Source: an uncultured Muribaculaceae bacterium (lineage in GTDB: Bacteria > Bacteroidota > Bacteroidia > Bacteroidales > Muribaculaceae). Taken from it: a stretch of 12,985 nt of DNA. Below the pieces are notes generated by a model. That model was not told the origin of the DNA, did not search any database, and worked only from the letters and a program-made list of their open reading frames with translations. The stretch covers positions 1 through 12,985 of the forward strand of contig CAJTUF010000033.1 of the NCBI GenBank assembly GCA_910579675.1, given 5' to 3'. Both the position numbers and the translations under genes were made by a program. The stretch's first letter is position 1. Each line of letters starts with the position of its first letter. Below, one piece after another: positions 1 to 6,074 of the stretch.

Positions 1-865
1 TGTAGATCTCGCCATCGTAGGCATAGGCCATTGTGCCGTCGGCGCCTACTGAGAGAAATCTTACAGGATGCTTGTCAAACTTGCTCTCCTGCTTCAGAGT
101 TTTGGGCGATGCGGGGTCGATTGAATAAACATTCATTGAGCCGCCGTCGCGCTCCGACAGGAAGTAGATGCGACCGTCGGGACCGAGGGCAGGGCTGCGG
201 TCTTCGCCAGGCATGTCGGTGAGATTTGAGTGCTTTCCGGTAGCTGCATCATAGGCCCATATGTCGCGTGTGGCCGACGATGTGTGGTGTTTACGCCACT
301 GGTTCTCCTGGCTATGTATCTCTTCGTAGAGGAACGAGCCTTTAGGATCTGTAAACACCACAGCTGTGGCCGAAAGAGGCTGAAGCTGTCGTGGACGCCC
401 CCCTTTTACCGGTACGGCATAGAGCTCATTGCGCCTGGCAGTGGGAAAGTCGGCGCTGCTGGCCGGGTCCTGTATTGCTGCTGAGAATACCACCTCTTTG
501 CCGTCGGGGGTGAACGCCTCGGGGAGCTCAGAGGCTGAGTTGGAGGTAAGCCTCATGGCTGTGCCTCCTGATGATGGCATGATGAACACATCGGAGCCGC
601 CATTGCGGTCTGACGCAAAAGCGATGAGTTTTCCGTCAGGGCTCCAGATGGGATGGCTCTCATAAGATGGAAGCGAGGTAAGACGGGTGGCCTGTCCGCC
701 TGTGGCAGGCACGGTGAAGATATCCCCCTTGTAGGTGAAGGCGATCTGCTTGCCGTCGGGAGATATCTTCACATCGCGGAGCCACAATGGCGTGGCCGCG
801 TGGGCTGTCGACAGGGCCGATAGAGCTATGGCGGCCATCGAAGCTTTCTTCAGTATATCATTCAT
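1..865 (-). CDS. Tricorn-like S41 family peptidase, N-terminal part (runs off left edge)
   Basis: Seen: an open frame from ATG at 865 down to the window edge gives 288 residues and no stop. It starts with a signal peptide (MNDILKKASMAAIALSALST, likely cleaved after AHA), then PD40/TolB-type beta-propeller repeats with repeated 'SPDGK' turns (ISPDGKQIAFTYKGDIF, WSPDGKLIAFASDRNGGSDV, FTPDGKEVVFSA). The stretch ENQWRKHHTSSATRDIW is one I associate with Bacteroidetes tricorn-type S41 peptidases, which run to about 1,000-1,100 residues with propeller domains, a PDZ domain and a C-terminal S41 serine protease core. Only the first propeller is present here, so the catalytic part cannot be checked. 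Inferred role: secreted or periplasmic trimming of peptides. A Bacteroidetes -7 box lies 60 bp upstream. An alternative is a propeller-only TolB-like protein or an S9 peptidase, but the start LWLRDVKISPDG fits the S41 group better. Confidence 0.8.
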   Translation of the reverse strand, partial: MNDILKKASMAAIALSALSTAHAATPLWLRDVKISPDGKQIAFTYKGDIFTVPATGGQATRLTSLPSYESHPIWSPDGKLIAFASDRNGGSDVFIMPSSGGTAMRLTSNSASELPEAFTPDGKEVVFSAAIQDPASSADFPTARRNELYAVPVKGGRPRQLQPLSATAVVFTDPKGSFLYEEIHSQENQWRKHHTSSATRDIWAYDAATGKHSNLTDMPGEDRSPALGPDGRIYFLSERDGGSMNVYSIDPASPKTLKQESKFDKHPVRFLSVGADGTMAYAYDGEIY

Positions 866-924
866 AATGCAATGGTTATGATTGGTTTGTCGGAAGGTGA
901 GTGGGGAGGGAGGTATAGTATCTA

Positions 925-932
925 CAAAGGTA
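925..932 (-). promoter_or_regulatory. Bacteroidetes-type -7 box for the S41 peptidase gene
   Basis: Read on the minus strand the sequence is TACCTTTG, a perfect match to the Bacteroidetes sigma-ABfr -7 consensus TAnnTTTG, preceded by a run of seven T. No clear TTTG -33 element lies 19-21 bp further upstream. The expected transcript start leaves a leader of roughly 50 nt before the ATG at 865. Confidence 0.6.
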
Positions 933-996
933 ATAAAAAAATCTGACACTCACACGCGTATGGGCTCGGGCGCGGAAAAAGCCGGTAAGGGTGTAC

Positions 997-1050
997 AAAG
1001 CATCAGCGCGTCAATCCTCCTTGCGGGGGGACGACGCGCTGTATTGCTTT
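997..1050 (-). terminator. Hairpin terminator downstream of rpmE2
   Basis: Fifteen base pairs form in two blocks: 997-1002 with 1045-1050 (AAAGCA/TGCTTT) and 1004-1012 with 1033-1041 (CAGCGCGTC/GACGCGCTG), separated by a small internal loop. It begins 15 bases after the rpmE2 stop codon. The stem is strong, but only a short TTTG follows on the minus strand, so it may act as an RNA 3'-end stabiliser as much as an intrinsic terminator. Confidence 0.65.
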
Positions 1051-1064
1051 AAACGAAGAAAAGA

Positions 1065-1319
1065 TTATTTCTTCTTGCGGTTGCCGTAGCGGCTCATGAA
1101 CTTGTCGACGCGGCCAGCAGTATCGACGAGCTTCTGCTTACCGGTGAAGAAGGGGTGGGACGAGGAGGTGATTTCAAGCTTTACGAGAGGATAGGTCACG
1201 CCGTCGATCTCGATGGTGTCTTTCGCTGCGATGGTTGAGCGGGTGATGAAAATCTCTTCGTTAGACATGTCCTTGAATACTACTTCGCGGTAGTTGGAAG
1301 GATGAATATCTTTCTTCAT
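1065..1319 (-). CDS. rpmE2: 50S ribosomal protein L31 type B
   Basis: Seen: 84 residues from MKKDIHPSNYREVVFKDMSN to a basic end (SRYGNRKKK). The opening KKDIHP-x-Y, the SSSHPFFTGKQKLVDTAGRVDKF block and the basic tail are the L31 signature. There is no cysteine in the protein, so it cannot bind zinc through the CxxC motifs of type A L31; this makes it the zinc-independent type B form. Known: L31 bridges the large subunit to the small-subunit head, and type B paralogues often replace the zinc form under zinc limitation. Start choice: the open frame extends 63 codons upstream, but that extension contains the promoter and the ATG at 1319 gives the canonical N-terminus and the usual length. It is a single-gene transcript with its own promoter and a 3' hairpin. 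Confidence 0.95.
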   Translation of the reverse strand: MKKDIHPSNYREVVFKDMSNEEIFITRSTIAAKDTIEIDGVTYPLVKLEITSSSHPFFTGKQKLVDTAGRVDKFMSRYGNRKKK

Positions 1320-1359
1320 TGTTATCGGATATGAGTGGGTTGATAAATCGAAAGTTGGG

Positions 1360-1390
1360 AAAACGGCCGCTGGTAAGGCGGCGGCTTTTT
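1360..1390 (-). promoter_or_regulatory. Hairpin near the 5' end of the rpmE2 leader
   Basis: On the minus strand GCCGC (1385-1381) pairs with GCGGC (1370-1366) around a 10-nt loop. The stem is flanked by five A on one side and, after a CG bulge, four T on the other, which can extend it. The GC-rich arm can also pair one repeat further in (1382-1378). It lies just downstream of the expected transcript start and about 40 nt before the L31 start codon. A role in feedback control or attenuation is inference; the structure is also terminator-like. Confidence 0.45.
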
Positions 1391-1402
1391 GTAATGGCTC
1401 GG

Positions 1403-1434
1403 CAAAGGTAGGGATTTTATGCCAATTGGCCAAA
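1403..1434 (-). promoter_or_regulatory. Bacteroidetes promoter of rpmE2
   Basis: A -33 element TTTG (1434-1431) and a -7 element TACCTTTG (1410-1403) are separated by 20 bp, the expected spacing for the Bacteroidetes primary sigma factor. This is the best-formed promoter in the window. It predicts a leader of about 75 nt before the ATG at 1319. Confidence 0.75.
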
Positions 1435-1571
1435 TTTTTGAGGTGCAACATGGTCTGAAATATCAATTTGCGGCGTATTTGTGTCTTGGCCGACACTCGC
1501 GCGGGCAATGCTCAATAAGCGAAAAACGATCTTCGGATGCACAAAATTACTACTCATAACGGAAAATGTTG

Positions 1572-1579
1572 TACCTTTG
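1572..1579 (+). promoter_or_regulatory. Bacteroidetes-type -7 box for the SurA-like/OstA-like operon
   Basis: TACCTTTG followed by CAACG matches the Bacteroidetes -7 consensus TAnnTTTG exactly. The -33 position holds AT-rich sequence without a clean TTTG. It is the only such box on the plus strand upstream of the operon and predicts a leader of about 190 nt before the ATG at 1775. Confidence 0.6.
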
Positions 1580-1637
1580 CAACGGGCAACGAGAGGCAAA
1601 GGCGCAAGCTGTTGCATGAATTGTAGCTGTTTTGTCG

Positions 1638-1681
1638 CCGTTGGCTCGAGAATCCCCACGCAAATGCCGGGATTGCAACGG
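1638..1681 (+). promoter_or_regulatory. Nested hairpin in the leader of the SurA-like gene
   Basis: Three nested complementary pairs are visible: CCGTTG (1638-1643) with CAACGG (1676-1681), AATCCC (1651-1656) with GGGATT (1669-1674), and GCA with TGC around 1660-1667. A one-sided bulge GCTCGAG separates the outer and middle stems. I do not recognise it as a known riboswitch. The CCCCAC at 1654-1659 could instead pair with GTGGGG at 1742-1747, close to the start codon, giving a mutually exclusive fold. Confidence 0.45.
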
Positions 1682-1692
1682 GATTATAATCC
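1681..1692. repeat. Perfect 12-bp palindrome GGATTATAATCC
   Basis: The sequence equals its own reverse complement over 12 bases. It directly abuts the leader hairpin and is followed by a T-rich stretch (TTTAGTGATTTT). It could be an operator for a dimeric regulator or a weak hairpin with a TATA loop; function is not established. Confidence 0.4.
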
Positions 1693-1749
1693 TTTAGTGA
1701 TTTTGGCGTCATAACACTCTCTCCCGCAGCCATTGTAGCCTGTGGGGCT

Positions 1750-1764
1750 TTACAAACGTTGTAA
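1750..1764. repeat. Inverted repeat TTACAA-ACG-TTGTAA before the SurA-like start codon
   Basis: Two perfect 6-base arms flank a 3-base centre and end 10 bases before the ATG at 1775. It could be a regulator site, or in RNA a small AU-rich hairpin affecting ribosome access; the region has no Shine-Dalgarno sequence, as is common in Bacteroidetes. Confidence 0.4.
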
Positions 1765-1774
1765 CCTATTTATT

Positions 1775-3169
1775 ATGTATTTCAAGCAGTTGATGTGTGG
1801 CGCTATGCTCATGGTGGCTTCCTCGCTTTTGGCTCAGAACAATGTGGCCGAGGAGGTGGCATGGGTAGTTGGCGACACACCTATATGGAAAAGTGAGATC
1901 GAAGAGCAGTTTCAGAATCTGCGCTACGATAATAAGGACATAAAGGGTGATCCCTACTGTGTCATCCCTGAGCGTATGGCCATCCAGAAGCTCTTCCTCC
2001 ATCAGGCTGAACTCGACACTATCGAAGCCAATGAAGGGCAGGTGATAAGCCGCGCCGACGGTCAGATAAACTATCTGATCCAGGAGCTTGGCTCGAAGGA
2101 GAAGGTCGAGAGCTATTTCAGAAAGTCGATGGCTGAGCTCCGCCAGAACTATATGGATGCTATCCGCGATGAGAGCCGTGTGCAGCAGGTTCAGAGGGAG
2201 CTTACAAAAAACATCAAGACCACTCCGAGCGATATCCGTCGCTACTTTGCTGCTCTTGATGCTGATTCAGTGCCTTATGTGCCTCTGCAGGTCGAGGCCC
2301 AGATTATCACTATGGAACCGGTGATACCCCGGGAGGATGTTGAGGATGTCAAGGCACGTCTTCGCCAGTATGCCGAGGCGGTCAATAATGGAGAGAGCGA
2401 GTTTTCGACCCTCGCCATACTCTATAGCGAGGATGGATCGTCGGTACGAGGCGGAGAGCTCGGCTTCATGTCGCGTGCCGAACTCGACCCAAACTTTGCC
2501 GCCGTTGCCTTCAACCTCAATGATCCCAAGAAGGCGAGCCGCATCGTCGAGAGTGAATATGGCTATCATATCATTCAACTCATAGAGAAGCGCGGCGACC
2601 GCATCAATTGCCGCCACATACTTCTTACTCCTAAGGTGTCGACGGCAGAGCTCACCGCCTCCACTCAGCGCATGGACTCACTCCGTAGCTTTATCGACGA
2701 GGGTAAGCTCACATTTGAGGAAGCTGCCCTCCACATATCATCCGACAAGGATACGCGCAACAACCGCGGCCTGATGGTAAACGGCGCTACAGGTGGTAGC
2801 CGCTTTGAGATGAATCAGCTCCCTCAGGAGGTGGCCAAGCAGGTGGCCGAGCTTGAGCCCGGCCAGATGTCGCAGCCCTTTGTGATGACAGATAAGAAGA
2901 ACCACACGGTGGTGGCAATGGTGCGTCTGACAAACCGTATCGACGGCCACCGCGCTGATCTCCGCAACGACTACCAGCTCATCAAGCGCATGTATGAGGC
3001 CTCTGAGAGCGAGCGCATCTTAGCCGAGTGGCTCGAAAAGAAGATCCGCGAGACATATGTGAGGATCGAAGATGGCTACCGCAACTGCGACTTCCGCTAC
3101 AAAGGGTGGATCCGTGAGCGCGAAGGCGAGGCTGCGTCGGCTGCCTCATCCACTAATGCCAACAGCTGA
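1775..3169 (+). CDS. SurA-like periplasmic peptidylprolyl isomerase/chaperone (parvulin family)
   Basis: Seen: 464 residues from the ATG at 1775. Residues 1-20 (MYFKQLMCGAMLMVASSLLA) form a signal peptide. Residues about 23-140 resemble the SurA N-terminal chaperone module (EEVAWVVGDTPIWKSEIEEQ). A first PpiC/parvulin-like domain spans about 172-273, with GGELGFMSRAELDPNFA and the closing SEYGYHIIQLIEKR; a second, more divergent one starts at CRHILL (279-284) and runs to about 390. The C-terminal tail is helical and charged. The length and two parvulin repeats match SurA-type proteins (about 430-460 residues). Known: SurA escorts outer-membrane beta-barrel proteins across the periplasm and, in E. 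coli, is needed for LptD. Start choice: the frame opens at 1742, but the extra 11 residues would spoil the signal peptide. It is the first gene of a three-gene operon; the OstA-like gene starts 5 nt after its stop. Confidence 0.9.
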   Translation: MYFKQLMCGAMLMVASSLLAQNNVAEEVAWVVGDTPIWKSEIEEQFQNLRYDNKDIKGDPYCVIPERMAIQKLFLHQAELDTIEANEGQVISRADGQINYLIQELGSKEKVESYFRKSMAELRQNYMDAIRDESRVQQVQRELTKNIKTTPSDIRRYFAALDADSVPYVPLQVEAQIITMEPVIPREDVEDVKARLRQYAEAVNNGESEFSTLAILYSEDGSSVRGGELGFMSRAELDPNFAAVAFNLNDPKKASRIVESEYGYHIIQLIEKRGDRINCRHILLTPKVSTAELTASTQRMDSLRSFIDEGKLTFEEAALHISSDKDTRNNRGLMVNGATGGSRFEMNQLPQEVAKQVAELEPGQMSQPFVMTDKKNHTVVAMVRLTNRIDGHRADLRNDYQLIKRMYEASESERILAEWLEKKIRETYVRIEDGYRNCDFRYKGWIREREGEAASAASSTNANS

Positions 3170-3174
3170 CTGTG

Positions 3175-5073
3175 ATGGCAGGAGGCAGATGGCTCAGATA
3201 TTTCGCGGCCGCCGGAGTGATACTCACGGCGGCCTCGGCCATTATGGCGACAGGTCCGGGGGGGGCACTCCACCGTCATCCCGACTTTGCCACAGGCACC
3301 CGGCGCCCCAATCGTCCCACGATTGCGCCGACAGTGCCCGGTGCCGACCGCGGTCAGAGCGACAAGGTGTTTCTTGAGCATGCCGACACTCTGCGCTTCA
3401 GCGAAAACAATATCCCCGACCCGATAACCGGCCAGATCCCCGACCAGTATCAGGTGCTCGTGGGCAATGTGGAGTTTCGCAAGGGGGGAATGACCATGAC
3501 CTGCGACAGTGCCTACTTCTATGAAGGCACCAACTCGTTTGATGCCTTCTCGAGAGTGAAAATGGAGCAGGGCGACACGCTCTTTGTCTTTTGCGATGAG
3601 CTCAACTACAATGGATCGGAAGAGATAGCGGTGGCCGTGGCCTACAATGGCCGCAAGGTGCGCCTTATTAACCGCGATGTCAAACTTGAGACAGAGATAC
3701 TCAATTACGACATGGCTCAGGAGGTGGGCTACTACACCATAGGTGGCCGGTTGAGCGACAATCAGAATGTGCTTACTTCCCGCGAGGGAGAATATTTCCC
3801 GTCGACGAAGCAGAGCTACTTCTACCGCGATGTGGTGTTGGAGCCGATGGATGAAAATGATCCTTCGCGGCTCTATACCGATACTCTCGAATATAACACC
3901 GGGACTCATATCGCCGAGATAGTGGACCGCACCCTGATCGTGGGTCGCGACGGCGACATAGTCACCACATCGGGTAATTACAATACTGAGACCGGAAAAG
4001 CTAATCTCTATAGCCGCTCTACGGTGAAGATGCGCCGGGGCAATACGCTGACAGGCGACACCATCGACTACTCGCGCGACACAGGCATCGGAGTTGCATT
4101 CGGCCGTGTGATAGTGACCGACTCGGCGCGCCAGTCGTCGATCGAAGGTGATTACGCCTATTACAACGAGATTATCGACAGCGCTTTTGTCACCGGGCGT
4201 GCGGTGGCTAAAGAATATTCGCGTGGCGATACGCTTTATCTCCACGGAGATACCATCAACGCCTATACCGATCCGATTGATTCGGCCCGTATCACCAATG
4301 CTTTCCACTATGTGAGATTTTTCAGATCGGATATGCAGGGCCTGTGCGACTCGCTCTCGTTTGTTGATCTCGATTCGACTCTCTATATGTATCGCTCGCC
4401 GGTGGTGTGGAATGCAGACCGACAGATTTTCGGCAACACCATCGAGCTTCTGCTCAACGACTCGACGGTGGAGCGCGCCCTGCTCCCCGACTTCGGGTTT
4501 ATCGCAGAGCATATCGCCGAGGATTGCTACAATCAGCTCACCGGAAAGAAGATTACAGCCTGGTTCAAGGATTCAGAGCTCAACCATCTCGAAGTGGAGG
4601 GCAATCTGATGATGATCATGTTTCCGATGGAAAATGACTCTACCTACAACAAGTTTGCCTATATCGAGAGCACCAACATGGATGCCTATTTCAAAAACAA
4701 TACTCTCGACAATGGTCTGATCTGGCCCGAAAATAAAGGCAATGTCACTCCGCTCTATCTTGCCCGCCGGTCGTCCTACTTCCTCAGTCAGTTTGCATGG
4801 TATGAGGAGCTGAGGCCGCAGGCTCCGGGCGATATTTTCATTATCCCCGACCAGATGGTCCAGTTGATCAATGCGGCCCCTCCGGTTGTGGCTCGCAAAC
4901 GTCAGCCTCGCAAGCAACCCACCGACGAAGGAGCCGAGGCAACAGATGAGGAAGAAGGGGAGGATGAAAGCCCGGAGGTGATCGACGACCCTCTCACCTC
5001 CTCCTCCGAAAAATTACAGATAATTGATCTTCCCGATGAAGAAGAGAACGAGAATACATCTGTTCAACCCTGA
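3175..5073 (+). CDS. OstA-like protein (LptA/LptD N-terminal-type beta-jellyroll repeats)
   Basis: Seen: 632 residues. A hydrophobic N-terminal segment (about residues 6-25, FAAAGVILTAASAIMA) looks like a signal peptide. From about 60 to 500 the protein repeats short beta-strands of the OstA kind, e.g. DKVFLEHADTLRF, YQVLVGNVEFRKGGMTMTCDSAYFY, FDAFSRVKMEQGDTL, SSIEGDYAYYNE, GDTLYLHGDTINAY. Known: OstA/LptA-type jellyrolls form the periplasmic bridge for lipopolysaccharide and the N-domain of LptD. There is no sign of an LptD beta-barrel C-terminus; instead residues about 575-632 are basic then strongly acidic (DEEEGEDESPEV, LPDEEENE), probably disordered. GTG at 3172 is an alternative start one codon upstream. 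It lies 5 nt after the SurA-like gene and overlaps the next gene by 38 nt. Inferred role: LPS transport or outer-membrane assembly. Confidence 0.85.
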   Translation: MAGGRWLRYFAAAGVILTAASAIMATGPGGALHRHPDFATGTRRPNRPTIAPTVPGADRGQSDKVFLEHADTLRFSENNIPDPITGQIPDQYQVLVGNVEFRKGGMTMTCDSAYFYEGTNSFDAFSRVKMEQGDTLFVFCDELNYNGSEEIAVAVAYNGRKVRLINRDVKLETEILNYDMAQEVGYYTIGGRLSDNQNVLTSREGEYFPSTKQSYFYRDVVLEPMDENDPSRLYTDTLEYNTGTHIAEIVDRTLIVGRDGDIVTTSGNYNTETGKANLYSRSTVKMRRGNTLTGDTIDYSRDTGIGVAFGRVIVTDSARQSSIEGDYAYYNEIIDSAFVTGRAVAKEYSRGDTLYLHGDTINAYTDPIDSARITNAFHYVRFFRSDMQGLCDSLSFVDLDSTLYMYRSPVVWNADRQIFGNTIELLLNDSTVERALLPDFGFIAEHIAEDCYNQLTGKKITAWFKDSELNHLEVEGNLMMIMFPMENDSTYNKFAYIESTNMDAYFKNNTLDNGLIWPENKGNVTPLYLARRSSYFLSQFAWYEELRPQAPGDIFIIPDQMVQLINAAPPVVARKRQPRKQPTDEGAEATDEEEGEDESPEVIDDPLTSSSEKLQIIDLPDEEENENTSVQP

Positions 5074-6055
5074 AAACGACCTGGCTCTCGCAGCCAACCT
5101 TGACCGATACACCGCACCTGCCGCCGCAGCCGCCCTGAGCCGCTGCGGCGCGCTGATTCCTGCATGGCTCGCCAATGATGGCGATTGCATCCTCGTACAT
5201 TCCGAGGATGCCATAACGGCTGCTAATGAGTTGAGAAGCAATTTCGGTATCGGCATAGAGGCAGTGTCTGCAGCTCCTCCCGATGTGGTCGTCTGCGAGC
5301 CATGGGGATGGAGCCGCTACGCGCGCACCCGCTTCATTGCCGTCGGAGTGGATCGTAAGAAACTCCCATCCGAAGATTGGCTTGCAACCCACAGAGCGCT
5401 TAGTTCGAGGCTCACGACTATTGATCTATGCAAGCAATTGGGCCTCGATCCTCCCGTGGCGGCAACATCGGTCGATGAAGCGCTGAGAGCTGTGGCTGCA
5501 AACCATGATGCCGGTCATGGCAGCTATCTCAAGATGCCATGGTCGAGCAGCGGACGCGGAGTGTTTCCCACCTCAGGGATGAAGTGTGAGCAAGTGGAGC
5601 GCCGGGCCGCCGATATCATCCGGTCGCAGGGATGCGTGGTGGTGGAGCCCGACCGCCACCGGGTGGCCGATTTTGCCGCCCTCTACAGGGTGGAGGACGG
5701 AGTGGCCTCGTTTCATGCCTTGTCGGCTTTTGCCACTGATAGCCGTGGCGCCTATCGGGGTAATCTCGTCATATCCGACGACGCCATCATCGACCGCCTC
5801 GGCGTCGATCCGATGCCTCAGGCGGAGAAAATGTCCGCAGCACTGACCCATGTTGTCGGGCCGCACTATTCCGGGTGGGCAGGAGTGGATATGGTCGCCA
5901 CAGCCTCCGGTGATATATATCCGTGTATAGAGCTTAATCTGAGAGCCACTATGGGGGTGGTGGCCGCAGCCATGCGTCGCTATTTCGACCGACCCATGCT
6001 GCTTGCGCCATCTACAGTCGATCCTATGTCGCATCTTCCACGTCCTCTCCAATGA
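5036..6055 (+). CDS. Uncharacterised ATP-grasp family protein
   Basis: Seen: 339 residues, no signal peptide, so cytoplasmic. The N-terminus holds HLFNPENDLALAANLDRYTA (8-27), a block I associate with a Bacteroidetes-specific family of unknown function, and a WGWS motif at 90-93. The centre carries ATP-grasp features: YLKMPWSSSGRGVF (164-177) as nucleotide-binding strand and glycine-rich loop with Lys166; VVVEPDRHRVADFAALYRVE (201-220) as hinge strand with Glu204; and CIELNLRATMG (297-307) as the metal-binding strand with Glu299, Asn301 and Arg303. Known: ATP-grasp enzymes activate a carboxylate as an acyl phosphate and join it to an amine, thiol or similar nucleophile. Substrate here is unknown. 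The ATG at 5036 gives the family N-terminus; a TTG lies four codons upstream. It overlaps the OstA-like gene by 38 nt in another frame, so translation is probably coupled. No terminator is visible before the converging gene. Confidence 0.75.
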   Translation: MKKRTRIHLFNPENDLALAANLDRYTAPAAAAALSRCGALIPAWLANDGDCILVHSEDAITAANELRSNFGIGIEAVSAAPPDVVVCEPWGWSRYARTRFIAVGVDRKKLPSEDWLATHRALSSRLTTIDLCKQLGLDPPVAATSVDEALRAVAANHDAGHGSYLKMPWSSSGRGVFPTSGMKCEQVERRAADIIRSQGCVVVEPDRHRVADFAALYRVEDGVASFHALSAFATDSRGAYRGNLVISDDAIIDRLGVDPMPQAEKMSAALTHVVGPHYSGWAGVDMVATASGDIYPCIELNLRATMGVVAAAMRRYFDRPMLLAPSTVDPMSHLPRPLQ

Positions 6056-6074
6056 TTTATAAGCGCGCTGGCGA

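Larger units (their letters stand above)
1435..1774. other. Divergent control region between rpmE2 and the SurA-like operon
   Basis: This stretch has no convincing protein gene. The part from 1435 to about 1571 shows nothing I can name beyond promoter spacer. From 1572 on it carries the promoter and a leader of roughly 190 nt for the right-hand operon, with three inverted-repeat structures listed separately. A 32-codon frame from ATG at 1616 to TAA at 1714 lies inside the predicted leader about 30 nt after the expected transcript start; it could be a leader peptide, but its sequence is unremarkable and overlaps the hairpins, so I do not call it a gene. Confidence 0.5.

Noticed and set aside
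1620..1665. A T-arm-like stretch (GGCTCGAGAATCCCC) suggesting a tRNA
   Set aside because: No acceptor stem, anticodon arm or D-arm can be formed around it.
1481..1714. A 77-codon plus-strand frame in the divergent region
   Set aside because: It starts upstream of the -7 box at 1572 and contains the promoter; the protein has no recognisable pattern. Only the last 32 codons lie within the predicted transcript, and these are discussed as a possible leader peptide.
3097..4512. A 471-codon open frame on the minus strand opposite the SurA-like end and OstA-like gene
   Set aside because: The plus strand has clear family-level sequence over the same bases. The antisense translation is His/Val/Ile-rich with no recognisable domain, and the long opening follows from codon bias of the sense gene.
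6056..6074. Shared terminator between the converging ATP-grasp and GH95-like genes
   Set aside because: Only a 4-bp GCGA/TCGC pairing overlapping the GH95-like stop region is visible, which is too weak to call.
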